Source: Kitasatospora xanthocidica | GTDB taxonomy: Bacteria > Actinomycetota > Actinomycetes > Streptomycetales > Streptomycetaceae | Direction of reading: 5' to 3' | DNA length: 64,000 nucleotides | Assembly: GCF_014656195.1 (NCBI RefSeq) | Contig: NZ_BNBY01000003.1 | Span: 337,908-401,907 of the forward strand | In this document: in pieces, positions 24,838 to 34,810 of the stretch | Layout of the letters: every line of letters begins with the position of its first letter | Position numbering within the stretch: position 1 is the first letter of the stretch | The notes under the pieces: generated by a model | Seen by the model: the letters and a program-made list of their open reading frames with translations, nothing else | The model's database searches: none | What the model was told of the DNA's origin: nothing | Translations under genes and position numbers: made by a program

Positions 24838-26773
24838 AACGCTCAAGAGCGGTACGGGCGCCGGTGGCGCCGCGGCGTTGCGCCGTCTGCTGCTCGACAA
24901 CGGCGCGCTGACCGCGCTGATCGCCCTCGTCATCGCCATGTCGGCGCTGTCGGGCGACTTCCTCACCACCGACAACCTGCTCAACGTCGGCGTCCAGGCG
25001 GCCGTGACCGCCGTCCTCGCCTTCGGCGTCACCTTCGTGATCGTCTCGGCGGGCATCGACCTGTCCGTCGGCTCGGTGGCCGCGCTGTCGGCGACCGTGC
25101 TGGCGTGGAGCGCCACGGCGCACGGGGTGCCGGTGGTCCTCGCGGTGCTGCTGGCGCTGGCGACGGGTGTGGCCGCCGGCCTGGTGAACGGCTTCCTGAT
25201 CTCGTACGGCAAGCTGCCGCCGTTCATCGCGACGCTCGCGATGCTGTCGGTGGGGCGCGGTCTGGCGCTGGTGATCTCGGACGGATCGCCGATCGCGTTC
25301 CCGGCCTCGATCTCCCACCTGGGTGACACGCTCGGCGGGTGGCTGCCGGTGCCGGTGCTCGTCATGGTGGCCATGGGCCTCATCGCGGCGTTCGTCCTCG
25401 GCCGTACGTACATCGGCCGCTCGATGTACGCCATCGGCGGCAACGAGGAGGCGGCCCGGCTCTCGGGTCTGCGGGTGCCCAAGCAGAAGCTGGCGATCTA
25501 CGCGCTGTCCGGTGTGTTCGCCGCGGTCGCCGGTGTCGTCCTGGCCTCCCGGCTCTCCTCCGCGCAGCCGCAGGCCGCCACCGGGTACGAGCTGGACGCC
25601 ATCGCCTCCGTCGTCATCGGCGGCGCCTCCCTCGCCGGGGGCACCGGCAAGGCCTCGGGGACGCTGATCGGCGCGCTCATCCTCGCGGTGCTGCGCAACG
25701 GGCTGAACCTGCTGAACGTCTCCGCGTTCTGGCAGCAGGTCGTCATCGGTGTGGTCATCGCACTCGCGGTGCTGCTCGACACCGTGCGGCGCAAGGCCGG
25801 GGCCGCTCCCACGCCGATCGGGTCACCCGGCGGCGGAAAGGGCAAGCAGTTCGCCACGTACGGACTCGCGGCCGTCGTCGCGGTCGCGATCGTCGGTGCG
25901 ACGTCCTTCCTGCACAACGACCCGAAGTCCGGCACCCAGAAGATCGGCCTCTCGCTCTCCACGCTCAACAACCCGTTCTTCGTCCAGATCCGGTCGGGTG
26001 CGCAGGCCGAGGCGAAGAAGCTCGGGGTCGACCTGACGGTCACCGACGCGCAGAACGACGCCTCGCAGCAGGCCAACCAGCTGCAGAACTTCACCAGCTC
26101 GGGGCTCGGTGCGATCGTCGTCAACCCGGTGGACTCCGACGCGGCGAGCAACCCCGTGGCGGCCGCGGGCAAGGCGAAGATCCCGGTCATCGCCGTCGAC
26201 CGCGGCGTCAACAAGGCCGACGTGAACGCGCTGGTCGCCTCCGACAACGTCGCCGGCGGTGAGCAGGCGGCCAAGGCCATCGCCGACAAGCTCGGTGGCA
26301 GCGGGAAGATCGTGATCCTCCAGGGGCTGGCCGGTACCTCCGCCGCGCGCGAGCGGGCCGAGGGCTTCGCCAAGGGACTCCAGGCGTACCCGGGGATCGA
26401 GGTCGTCGCGCAGCAGCCGGCCGACTTCGACCGGACCAAGGGGCTCGACGTCATGTCGAACCTGCTCCAGGCGCACCCGGACGTCCAGGGCGTCATCGCC
26501 GCGAACGACGAGATGGCGCTCGGCGCGGTGAAGGCGCTCGGGTCCAAGGCCGGCGAGTCCGTGCAGGTCGTCGGCTTCGACGGAACCCCGGACGGGCTCA
26601 CGGCGGTCGAGCAGGGGACGCTGTACGCGTCCGTGGCCCAGCAGCCGTCGCAGCTCGGGAAGATCGCCGTGGACAACGCGGTCAAGGCGATCAAGGGTGA
26701 GAAGGTCGAGGAGACCGTCAAGGTGCCGGTGAAGGTGGTCACGAAGGAGACCGTGGCCGGGTTCAGCGGCTGA
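24827..26773 (+). CDS. fused ribose permease-substrate-binding protein (RbsC-RbsB)
   Basis: 648 residues from GTG 24827. Residues ~20-335 are the RbsC permease with about ten helices and [40 protein letters not shown] and the EAA-like [15 protein letters not shown] loop. After a short linker a further helix (residues ~345-362) anchors the RbsB binding domain (~370-648): [53 protein letters not shown]. In most bacteria these are separate proteins. Here the binding protein is covalently held at the membrane. Confidence 0.93.
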   Translation: MAAETLKSGTGAGGAAALRRLLLDNGALTALIALVIAMSALSGDFLTTDNLLNVGVQAAVTAVLAFGVTFVIVSAGIDLSVGSVAALSATVLAWSATAHGVPVVLAVLLALATGVAAGLVNGFLISYGKLPPFIATLAMLSVGRGLALVISDGSPIAFPASISHLGDTLGGWLPVPVLVMVAMGLIAAFVLGRTYIGRSMYAIGGNEEAARLSGLRVPKQKLAIYALSGVFAAVAGVVLASRLSSAQPQAATGYELDAIASVVIGGASLAGGTGKASGTLIGALILAVLRNGLNLLNVSAFWQQVVIGVVIALAVLLDTVRRKAGAAPTPIGSPGGGKGKQFATYGLAAVVAVAIVGATSFLHNDPKSGTQKIGLSLSTLNNPFFVQIRSGAQAEAKKLGVDLTVTDAQNDASQQANQLQNFTSSGLGAIVVNPVDSDAASNPVAAAGKAKIPVIAVDRGVNKADVNALVASDNVAGGEQAAKAIADKLGGSGKIVILQGLAGTSAARERAEGFAKGLQAYPGIEVVAQQPADFDRTKGLDVMSNLLQAHPDVQGVIAANDEMALGAVKALGSKAGESVQVVGFDGTPDGLTAVEQGTLYASVAQQPSQLGKIAVDNAVKAIKGEKVEETVKVPVKVVTKETVAGFSG

Positions 26774-26853
26774 CACGGGGAATGGGTGGCCGGAGTGCCC
26801 GCTGAAGCGGCGCTCCGGCTGCCCTGTTTCGGATTTTCTGATTGGGGAGTTTC

Positions 26854-27768
26854 ATGTACGACTACGACGTGTTGGTCGTCGGGTCGGCCAACGTCGATCT
26901 CGTGATCGGTGTCGAGCGCAGGCCCGGCGCCGGGGAGACGGTGCTCGGGTCGGACCTCGCCGTCCACCCCGGCGGCAAGGGGGCCAACCAGGCGGTCGCC
27001 GCCGCGCGGCTCGGGGCGCGCACGGCGCTGCTCGCGCGGGTCGGGGACGACGCGAACGGCCGGCTCCTGCTGGAGTCGCAGCGGAACGCGGGGGTCGACA
27101 CGGCAGGCGTCCTGGTGGGCGGGGCCCCGACCGGCGTCGCGCTGATCACCGTCGACCCGTCGGGGGACAACAGCATCGTGGTGTCACCCGGCGCGAACGG
27201 GCGGCTCACGCCGGAGGACGTCCGGGCCGCCGGGCCCCTGTTCCACGCCTCGCGGGTGGTCTCGGCGCAGCTGGAGATCCCCTTGGAGTCCGTCGTCGAG
27301 GTCGTGCGGCAACTGCCGTCCGGCACCCGGTTCGTGTTGAACCCCTCTCCCCCGCAGGCGCTGCCGGCCGAGGTCCTGGCGGCCTGCGACCCGCTGATCG
27401 TCAACGAGCACGAGGCCCGGGTGATCCTGGGCGGCGAGACCATCGGCGACGATCCCGCCGCATGGGTACGGACGTTGCTCGCGAGCGGGCCCAAGTCGGT
27501 CGTGGTGACGCTCGGTTCGGAGGGCGCGCTGGTCGCGTCCGCCGAGGAAGCCGAGGAGGAGGTCGTCCGGGTCGCGTCGGTGAAGGTCGACGCCGTCGAC
27601 ACGACGGGTGCCGGTGACTCCTTCACCGCCGCACTGGCCTGGAAGCTGGGCGCGGGGGCCTCACTCGCGGAGGCCGCCGCGTACGCCGCCCGGGTGGGCG
27701 CCGTCGCCGTGACGCGGCGGGGAGCCCAGGAGTCGTTCCCCACCGCCGAGGAGGTCGAGGCGCTGTGA
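26854..27768 (+). CDS. rbsK: ribokinase
   Basis: 304 residues from ATG 26854, with GGGGAG upstream. PfkB-family motifs: VVGSANVDLVIGVERRPGAG, HPGGKGANQAVAAARLG (sugar binding) and VDTTGAGDSFTAALA (catalytic Asp and anion hole). It phosphorylates ribose to ribose-5-phosphate. The stop overlaps the GTG of rbsD by four bases. It lies about 80 bases after the fused transporter gene. Confidence 0.95.
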   Translation: MYDYDVLVVGSANVDLVIGVERRPGAGETVLGSDLAVHPGGKGANQAVAAARLGARTALLARVGDDANGRLLLESQRNAGVDTAGVLVGGAPTGVALITVDPSGDNSIVVSPGANGRLTPEDVRAAGPLFHASRVVSAQLEIPLESVVEVVRQLPSGTRFVLNPSPPQALPAEVLAACDPLIVNEHEARVILGGETIGDDPAAWVRTLLASGPKSVVVTLGSEGALVASAEEAEEEVVRVASVKVDAVDTTGAGDSFTAALAWKLGAGASLAEAAAYAARVGAVAVTRRGAQESFPTAEEVEAL

Positions 27769-28154
27769 GGAAGGGCGGGATTCTGAATCGCCATCTCACC
27801 GGAGCCCTCGCCGAGTTGGGGCACGGTGACCGGGTGCTCGTGTGTGACGCGGGGATGCCGATCCCGGACGGGCCCCGGGTGGTCGACCTCGCCTTCCGGG
27901 CGGGGATTCCGTCGTTCGAGTCCGTCCTGGCCGGGCTCCTCGACGAGTTGGTGATCGAGGGGGCCATCGCCGCACAGGAGGTACGGGAGGCGAACCCCGC
28001 CGCGGACCGGCTGCTGACCGACTCCTTCGCCGAACTGGCGTACGTGCCGCACGAAACCCTGAAGGAACTGAGCGCGGGCGCCCGCCTGGTGGTGCGCACC
28101 GGGGAAGCCCGGCCGTACGCGAACGTGCTGCTGCGGTGCGGGGTGTTCTTCTGA
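27765..28154 (+). CDS. rbsD: D-ribose pyranase
   Basis: 129 residues from GTG 27765. It matches RbsD along its length: KGGILNRHLTGALAELGHGD contains the catalytic His region, VCDAGMPIPDGPRVVDLAF and the C-terminal RTGEARPYANVLLRCGVFF match the ligand site. It interconverts ribopyranose and ribofuranose so that ribokinase can act. It is the last gene of the ribose operon. Confidence 0.95.
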   Translation: MRKGGILNRHLTGALAELGHGDRVLVCDAGMPIPDGPRVVDLAFRAGIPSFESVLAGLLDELVIEGAIAAQEVREANPAADRLLTDSFAELAYVPHETLKELSAGARLVVRTGEARPYANVLLRCGVFF

Positions 28155-28170
28155 CCGGTCCCGGCGGCTT

Positions 28171-28302
28171 CTAGCGGTTTCCAGGGCTGGTCGCACCACG
28201 TGGTCGGTTTGATCCGGCCCCGAGTTGCCTGTGCAGGCGCTCGGCTGGGGTTTCCCGGCCGAGCGTTCTGCGTGAGCGGCCGTTGAGCTCGACGCCCGCC
28301 GG
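28171..28302 (-). pseudogene. C-terminal relic of an IS30-family transposase
   Basis: The minus frame ending at the TAG 28173-28171 reads VELNGRSRRTLGRETPAERL, the end of IS30-type transposases (usual form LNxRPRKTLGWxTPAE). Only about 40 codons remain. It abuts the stop of the DUF1330 gene, so an old insertion or deletion took place between the ribose operon and this gene. No inverted repeats were recognised. Confidence 0.65.
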
Positions 28303-28596
28303 TCAGTCGATGCCCTCGGTGATGCGGAAGTCGCGCTCGAAGCCGTCGGGGAGGGCCACCAGCGCCTTCTGGTACGCCTCGCTCTCGTATGCCGCGACGG
28401 CCTGTTCAAAGCTGTCGAACTCGACCAGAACGACGCGTTGCGTGATTCCGGCCTCGTGGGCGACGACTCGACTGCCACGGGACAGGAGCCGCCCGCCCGC
28501 GGCCCGGACAGCCGAACGGGCCAGCTCGTCGTAGGCAGCCAGCCTCTCAGGGCCGGAATCGGCGGGGTAGACACTGACCCAGTAGCCCTTGGCCAT
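28303..28596 (-). CDS. DUF1330-family small protein
   Basis: 97 residues from ATG 28596. It matches the DUF1330 ferredoxin-like fold: KGYWVSVYPADSGPERLAAY, AGGRLLSRGSRVVAHEAG, VVLVEFDSFEQAVAAYES and AYQKALVALPDGFERDFRIT. Catalytic role unknown. It is divergent from a LysR regulator 160 bases away, which may control it. Confidence 0.88.
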   Translation of the reverse strand: MAKGYWVSVYPADSGPERLAAYDELARSAVRAAGGRLLSRGSRVVAHEAGITQRVVLVEFDSFEQAVAAYESEAYQKALVALPDGFERDFRITEGID

Positions 28597-28756
28597 GGAA
28601 AACCTCCTGTGGTGGGCCGGACACGTCCGACGCCGAATTGACGCTCGGATCGATCGATCCCGGCATGTGCAGGCTAGGGCTCGATGTGCGGTCGGGGGAA
28701 AGACAGGTACGGGATAGAGTCAGAACGGATCGTTATCAATCGGCAGGGAGAGGCAC

Positions 28757-29659
28757 GTGGCGCCGGATACGGTGAGCCTGCGGTACTTCCTGGTGCTGGC
28801 ACAGGAGTTGAACTTCACCCGCGCGGCCGCACGGATCGGTATCGCACAGCCCGCGCTCAGCGCCCGGATGCGCCGGTTAGAGGCGGAACTCGGTACGCCC
28901 CTGCTGGTCCGCGACACCCGTAGCGTCGAACTGACCACGGCCGGTGCGGCTTTGGCGGAGTCCGCGCCGCCCGCGCTGGCGGCGCTGGACCGGGCATGGG
29001 ACACCGCCCGGAGCGCGGCGGCCGGTGCACTGGGCACGCTGCGCATCGGATACAGCCTCAGCGCCGGGGCCGAGACCGCACCGGCCCTGGTGGACAGGCT
29101 GATTCGCGGCACCAGCGGACTCGAGGTCAGCGCGGTCCCGATGGCGACACCGGAGATCTCCCCCGCGGTCGCCGACGGCCGCATCGATGCCGGGATCACC
29201 CGCGGCGAACAACCGGGCCGTGACGTGCGCCGGTTCCTGCTGCGGCGTGCGCGCATCGGGGTCCAGCTGGCGCAGCACCATCCGCTGGCCGGACACCCGG
29301 AGATCGAGATCGCCGACGCGGCCGCGTATCCGCTGCGCCTCCCGGACCGTGCGGCCAACCCCGTGATCCACGATCAGCTGTCCGCGGTGTTCCGGGACAC
29401 CCGACCGCACCCCCGATTCCACACGCTCCCGGTCTCTTTCGACATGTCCCAGCGCGACCTGCGCGACGGAGTCACCCTCGCCCCGGCCGGAGAAGCCGCG
29501 GCCACGGCACAACCGGCCGGTCTCACCTGGCGACCGCTGCGGGGCGCGCCCAGCCTGACGATCCACCTGGTCCTCCCACGCGAGCAGTCGCCACTGCACC
29601 GCCGCATCCGCGCCGTCGCCAGAACCCTGGCGCACGAACTCCACTGGCTGCCGGACTGA
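28757..29659 (+). CDS. LysR-family transcriptional regulator
   Basis: 300 residues from GTG 28757. The N-terminal HTH reads RYFLVLAQELNFTRAAARIG and AQPALSARMRRLEAELGTPL, textbook LysR. A substrate-binding domain follows (LGTLRIGYSLSAGAE, IDAGITRGEQ). It is divergent from the DUF1330 gene, and the 160-base gap should hold a shared operator. Effector unknown. Confidence 0.92.
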   Translation: MAPDTVSLRYFLVLAQELNFTRAAARIGIAQPALSARMRRLEAELGTPLLVRDTRSVELTTAGAALAESAPPALAALDRAWDTARSAAAGALGTLRIGYSLSAGAETAPALVDRLIRGTSGLEVSAVPMATPEISPAVADGRIDAGITRGEQPGRDVRRFLLRRARIGVQLAQHHPLAGHPEIEIADAAAYPLRLPDRAANPVIHDQLSAVFRDTRPHPRFHTLPVSFDMSQRDLRDGVTLAPAGEAAATAQPAGLTWRPLRGAPSLTIHLVLPREQSPLHRRIRAVARTLAHELHWLPD

Positions 29660-29865
29660 CGCGCGAGAGGACAGCAGCCCCCGCCGCATGCTCGACCCGC
29701 GAGCGAGCCGAGCGGGAGGCACGCGAGTGTCGCCGGTGCGACGACGAAACCGGCGTCGCGACCCAGGGTGACCGGCGCCGTACCCCCCGCGGCCGGGAGG
29801 CGCGGGCCAGGACTCTCTGGAATCCTGGCAGTGAGGCGCTTGCCGGTACACAGCGAGGAGCCGAC

Positions 29866-30309
29866 ATGTCGGGACTGTTCGAGACGACTGTAGAGGTGGA
29901 CCGCCCTGTGCAGGAGGTCTTCGCCTATCTCGCCGACGGTCGCCACGACCCCGAGTTCAGTCCCCGGGTCCTGGAGATGGCGAAGACTCCGGACGGCCCG
30001 ACTGCCGTCGGGACGGTCTTCCGCAGCACCGTGAAGGACGCCGGGATGAAGACCTCCCGCCAGTTCCGCATCACCGGCCTGGAGGCTCCGCGCACGGTCC
30101 GCTGGAGCGAGGAGAGCAAGAACCTGATCACCGCCGAGGGCGGCTACGATCTGGAAGCCCTGCCGGACGGCCGTACCCGCGTCCGGATCTTCAACACGCT
30201 CGACGGCCACGGACTCGGCAGGGTCCTGGTCGGCCCGGCGCTTCACGCGGCTCGCAAGGACGCGCCCGACTTCGGCCGCCGGATCAAGGCCGCGATCGAG
30301 GGGTCCTGA
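29866..30309 (+). CDS. SRPBCC-family protein
   Basis: 147 residues from ATG 29866. START-like fold: [57 protein letters not shown] and a C-terminal helix ending [11 protein letters not shown]. Related to polyketide cyclase/dehydrase-like proteins that bind small hydrophobic ligands. No specific function can be named. Confidence 0.85.
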   Translation: MSGLFETTVEVDRPVQEVFAYLADGRHDPEFSPRVLEMAKTPDGPTAVGTVFRSTVKDAGMKTSRQFRITGLEAPRTVRWSEESKNLITAEGGYDLEALPDGRTRVRIFNTLDGHGLGRVLVGPALHAARKDAPDFGRRIKAAIEGS

Positions 30310-30357
30310 CCGGGGCCGGCAAGGGGATCGGTCTCGCCGTGACGCAGGCACTCGGCG
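30302..30357 (+). pseudogene. short SDR relic
   Basis: A plus-strand frame overlapping the SRPBCC stop reads [17 protein letters not shown], the cofactor-binding beta1-alphaA of an SDR (TGAxxGIG). Nothing further of an SDR follows. It is the second SDR fragment in the window. Confidence 0.5.
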
Positions 30358-30452
30358 AACAGGCACAGCGTGCTCACGGTCGCGCTGAACCAGCCCGGCG
30401 AGGACGGTTCGGCGATCCTGGGCCGCAACGAGACGAGGGGCTGGCACGCCAC

Positions 30453-31442
<990 letters not shown>

Positions 31443-31670
31443 CCGACCGCCACTGCCACTGACCGGACGGGTGCCCGCCGCAGCAGCCGGCGGGCCCGTA
31501 CCGGATCACGTCGGTCGGCGGCCGCGCCTCCGGACGAACCCTCTCCCGGCCGTCGAGCCGCCTCGCGAACACCTCGGACCCTCGCTCCCGCGCGCCTTCC
31601 CGGCCCCCGCGCGCCCGTCGGGGACCGCCCCCACCCTCGGCTCCTCCAGCGGCTCCCCCCTCCCCGCTAT

Positions 31671-31685
31671 TGAAAATGATTACCA
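31671..31685 (+). promoter_or_regulatory. Zur-box-like operator (zinc regulation)
   Basis: TGAAAATGATTACCA is a near match to the actinomycete Zur box (TGAAAATGATTTTCA-like, two differences) and an imperfect palindrome. It lies 43 bases before the GTG of the CobW-like gene, with CATATG just after it as a possible -10. It is AT-rich in an otherwise GC-rich background. Predicts derepression under zinc starvation. Confidence 0.7.
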
Positions 31686-31728
31686 CTAGCATATGCTCCC
31701 AGGGGGATGCCGAACCAGAGGAGTCGAT

Positions 31729-32946
31729 GTGAGCGGGAGCAGCGCCCGGGGCCTGTTGAGCGTGGTGGGTGGCAACACCCCGGGCATGCGAGGTCACCTG
31801 GTCGACCTTCTGCTCCACGGGCGGCCCGGGACCGTGGTGCTCGCGGTCTCGGTCGAGCCGGACGGCGGCCGGTACCCGACCGTGCAGCGGCACATCTCCG
31901 GCCACGGCCTGGGGCCGGAGATCCCGCTGTGCAGAGCGGGGCGGGGCGATCCCGCCGTGATCATCCGTCAGGAGCTGACCGCCCTCGCGCGCCGTACGCC
32001 CCGGGCTCACGTGGTGCTGGCGCTGCCCGGCGGCCTCGATGTCCTGGCCCTCCTGGCCGATCTCTGGCGCACGCCGATCGGCACGACGCCCGTGGAACAC
32101 CACTACGACCTGGCCCCGATCGCCGTCGGCATCGATCCGGAACGCCTGCTCGCCGACCTGCGCTGCGTCCACCACTCGACGGCGATCGGCGTCGGAGACG
32201 GTGAGAGCGCCCCCGTCACCGTGGCGGAGGCGGCCGCGCGACTGACGGAGGCGGCGGAGGTGCTGGTCGTCCCGCAGGACGGGACCGACGCGTCGTACGT
32301 TTCGCACTCCGTCCTCGCGCACCTGAACCCGTCCGCGACCCTGCTGCCCGCCCCCGCCGACCTGCGGACCCGAGCCGCACGGGACGTCCAAGCCGCCCTC
32401 CTGACGCCGACGCCCCGGCAGGCGGTCTCCGACCGGCTGGCGGCGGCGTTCGACCCGGTCACCACTCCGCGCCTGCGGTCCCGCGACGACCACGGCCTCT
32501 CCTCGGTGCGCTGGCATGCCCGCCGGCCCTTCCACCCGGAGCGGCTGGCCCACGCGCTGCCGGCCGTCCTGCGCGGAATCACCCGCAGCCGGGGGCACCT
32601 GTGGCTGGCCAGCCGGCCCGACGCCGTGGTCACCTGGCGCTCGGCCGGGCGTCACCTGGAACTCCGCGAGGCCGACCGGTGGCTCACCGCGTCCGGGGGC
32701 CGGGACTGGTCCTCGGCCTCACCCGCACGCCGTACGCTCGCCGCCTGGCACTGGGACGGCTACTACGGCGAGCGCCGCAACGAGCTCGTCTTCATCGGCG
32801 GAGCGCTCGACCGTCAGCGGCTGCGCCGCCTGCTCGACACGGCCCTGCTCGACGACGGCGAGCTCTCCCTCGGGCAGGACGGTTGGCGTCACCTGCCCGA
32901 CCCGATCCTCGGCCACCCCGGCCAGGACCCGCACGCGGGCGGCTGA
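31729..32946 (+). CDS. CobW-C domain protein with degenerate GTPase domain
   Basis: 405 residues from GTG 31729 with GAGGAG upstream. The C-terminal CobW domain is clear (SSVRWHARRPFHPERLAHAL, RSRGHLWLASRPDAVVTWRS). The N-terminal G3E GTPase half keeps its length, but the P-loop position reads SVVGGNTPGMRGHLVDLLL instead of GxxGxGKT. The CxCC metal motif region has a single Cys (PLCRAGRGD). It is therefore unlikely to bind GTP or zinc in the usual way. The Zur-like box suggests a role in zinc starvation, possibly as a partner of active CobW paralogues. Confidence 0.85.
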   Translation: MSGSSARGLLSVVGGNTPGMRGHLVDLLLHGRPGTVVLAVSVEPDGGRYPTVQRHISGHGLGPEIPLCRAGRGDPAVIIRQELTALARRTPRAHVVLALPGGLDVLALLADLWRTPIGTTPVEHHYDLAPIAVGIDPERLLADLRCVHHSTAIGVGDGESAPVTVAEAAARLTEAAEVLVVPQDGTDASYVSHSVLAHLNPSATLLPAPADLRTRAARDVQAALLTPTPRQAVSDRLAAAFDPVTTPRLRSRDDHGLSSVRWHARRPFHPERLAHALPAVLRGITRSRGHLWLASRPDAVVTWRSAGRHLELREADRWLTASGGRDWSSASPARRTLAAWHWDGYYGERRNELVFIGGALDRQRLRRLLDTALLDDGELSLGQDGWRHLPDPILGHPGQDPHAGG

Positions 32947-32947
32947 C

Positions 32948-32972
32948 CCGTCGGACGCCGCACGACCGACGG
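32948..32972. terminator. weak hairpin between convergent genes
   Basis: Seven-base arms CCGTCGG and CCGACGG around an 11-base loop, between the CobW-like stop (plus) and the YibE/F stop (minus). A possible bidirectional terminator. Confidence 0.4.
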
Positions 32973-32993
32973 ACGGTGGACCGAGCACCCGGC

Positions 32994-34301
32994 TCAGGTC
33001 CGGTCGGCGCCGCCGTTCCGTCGGCGGTGCCGACGGCCGTGCCGCGGGGGCCCTGCGGCCGCCCGGGGCGCGGAGTCGGGGTGGTCGGCCGCGGCGATCA
33101 GGGCGGCGAGGACGGTGGTGACCGGTACCGAGGCGACCAGTCCGATGCTGCCGACCAGGGTCCGGGCGATCTCCTCGGAGACCAGCTCGCTGGTCGCCAC
33201 CGACACGAAGTCCCGCTGGGCGATGGAGAAGAGCAGCAGGAGCGGGAGGGCCGCGCCCGCGTAGGCGAGCACCAGGGTGTTGACGGTGGAGGCGATGTGG
33301 TCGCGGCCGATGCGCACGCCCGCACGGTAGAGCTGGCGGGCGCTCATCGTGGGGTCGGCCTGTTTGAGCTCCCAGACCGCCGAGGTCTGGGTGACCGTCA
33401 CGTCGTCCAGCACGCCGAGGGAGCCGATGATGAAGCCGGCCAGCAGCAGGCCGCGGATCTCGATGTTCGGGTAGAGGTCGTGGATGAGGCCGGTCTCCTC
33501 GGAGGTGTTCCCGGTGAGGTGGGCCCAGCCGGTGAAGACCAGACCGAGGACGCCGATCAGCACCAGCGAGATCAGGGTGCCGACGACGGCCACCGAGGTA
33601 CGGGCGGAGAGCCCGTGGCACAGGTACAGCGCGATCAGCATGATGGCGCTGGCACCGACCACCGCCACCAGCAGCGGATCGGAGCCGTGCAGGATCGCCG
33701 GGAGGATGAACAGCGACAGGACGGCGAAGCTGATCGCCAGGGCGATCAGGGCGGTCAGGCCGCGCCAGCGCCCCACCACCAGGACGGCCACCGCGAACAG
33801 TCCCGCCAGCAGCGCGATCGGGGTGTCCCGGTCGACGTCGACCACCGTGTACTGGATGTCCGGCGGCGCGTCGGGCGCGTAGGTCAGGATCACCTCCTCC
33901 CCCACGCTGTAGCGGCGCAGCTCGTTCGGGTGGACGCTCACGGTGAACGTGCGGCCCTTGTCCTTGCCCGTCGTCACCTCGACGGTGTCCTGCTGGCAGG
34001 TGCCGGTGTCCGCGGGGTTGACGTCGGAGCAGGGAATCTCCACCACCCGGGTGACCTTGCCGCGCTGGGTCTGCTGGTCGAAGCCGACGCCGGTGCGTTC
34101 GTGCGCGGGCACCCCGCCGGGCCACAGGACGACGAGCCCGACGACGACCGCCACGCCGAACGGGATCAGCACGGCGGCGATGATTCTGCGCAGGTGGGCC
34201 GAGACCGGCGTGGCGGGGCCGTGGGCGTGCGTGTGGACCACCGCGCCCACCGACGGTTCGTCATGGTGTGCGTCGCCGTTGCCCGGCGGCCTCTCCTCCA
34301 T
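32994..34301 (-). CDS. YibE/F family membrane protein
   Basis: 435 residues from ATG 34301. A His-rich N-terminus (GDAHHDEPSVGAVVHTHAHG) precedes one helix, a soluble extracytoplasmic domain (~75-175; EVILTYAPDAPPDIQYTVVD), then about seven helices with the YibE/F core: LYPNIEIRGLLLAGFIIGSL, GVLDDVTVTQTSAVWEL and ASTVNTLVLAYAGAALPLLL. The family is membrane-embedded with unknown transport substrate. The His cluster and the convergent zinc-linked neighbour hint at metal handling (inference). Confidence 0.9.
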   Translation of the reverse strand: MEERPPGNGDAHHDEPSVGAVVHTHAHGPATPVSAHLRRIIAAVLIPFGVAVVVGLVVLWPGGVPAHERTGVGFDQQTQRGKVTRVVEIPCSDVNPADTGTCQQDTVEVTTGKDKGRTFTVSVHPNELRRYSVGEEVILTYAPDAPPDIQYTVVDVDRDTPIALLAGLFAVAVLVVGRWRGLTALIALAISFAVLSLFILPAILHGSDPLLVAVVGASAIMLIALYLCHGLSARTSVAVVGTLISLVLIGVLGLVFTGWAHLTGNTSEETGLIHDLYPNIEIRGLLLAGFIIGSLGVLDDVTVTQTSAVWELKQADPTMSARQLYRAGVRIGRDHIASTVNTLVLAYAGAALPLLLLFSIAQRDFVSVATSELVSEEIARTLVGSIGLVASVPVTTVLAALIAAADHPDSAPRAAAGPPRHGRRHRRRNGGADRT

Positions 34302-34430
34302 GCTGCGACTCCTCCACGCGGTCCCGACACCACGTCCGATCTTCGGCTCTTCTCCCCGCTCGGCCCGGCAGGTCACGTCGGCCGGGCGCGCCGCCGCCGG
34401 CCACCGGCACGGTGAGGCGGGCGTCACCGC

Positions 34431-34660
34431 TCACGCCCCCACGGGCCGGGTCTCCGCGGGAGCGGGGGCCCGGCCCGTTCCCGTCCGCGCGTACGCCAGC
34501 AGTTCCCGGGTGCACGGGTCGGCAGGAGCCTCGCACAGCCTGCGCGCCGGGCCGCTCTCCACGATCCGGCCGGAGCGCACCACCGCGATCCGGTGCGCGA
34601 CGTGCCGCACCAGGGCCAGGTCGTGGCAGATGAGCAGGTAGGCCGGGCGGCCGGGCGGAC
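34431..34660 (-). pseudogene. C-terminal relic of an oligopeptide/nickel-type ABC ATPase
   Basis: The minus frame ending at 34431 reads YLLICHDLALVRHVAHRIAV, then GRIVESGPARRLCEAPADPC. This matches the H-loop and C-terminus of OppD/OppF-type ATPases (usual SHDLxxVRHxxDR, P.HPYTRxLL; here CTRELLAYA). Walker A, the signature and Walker B are absent upstream, so only ~75 codons of the gene survive. Confidence 0.65.
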
Positions 34661-34758
34661 CAGCTGGGACTCGCCTTCCCGGAGGGGCATCACGTCGTCC
34701 ACGGATATGAGATCGACGGACGCCAGGAAGACTCGTCCGGTCTGGCGGCGCCGGGAGC

Positions 34759-34792
34759 GGGGGCCGGAGCATCGGCCACTGCTCCGGCCCCC
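34759..34792 (-). terminator. terminator of the melC operon
   Basis: Perfect 13-base arms (34759-34771 and 34780-34792) around an 8-base loop, 19 bases downstream of the tyrosinase stop on the minus strand. A strong GC-rich hairpin. Confidence 0.85.
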
Positions 34793-34810
34793 CGGCCCGC
34801 ACCGGCCGGA

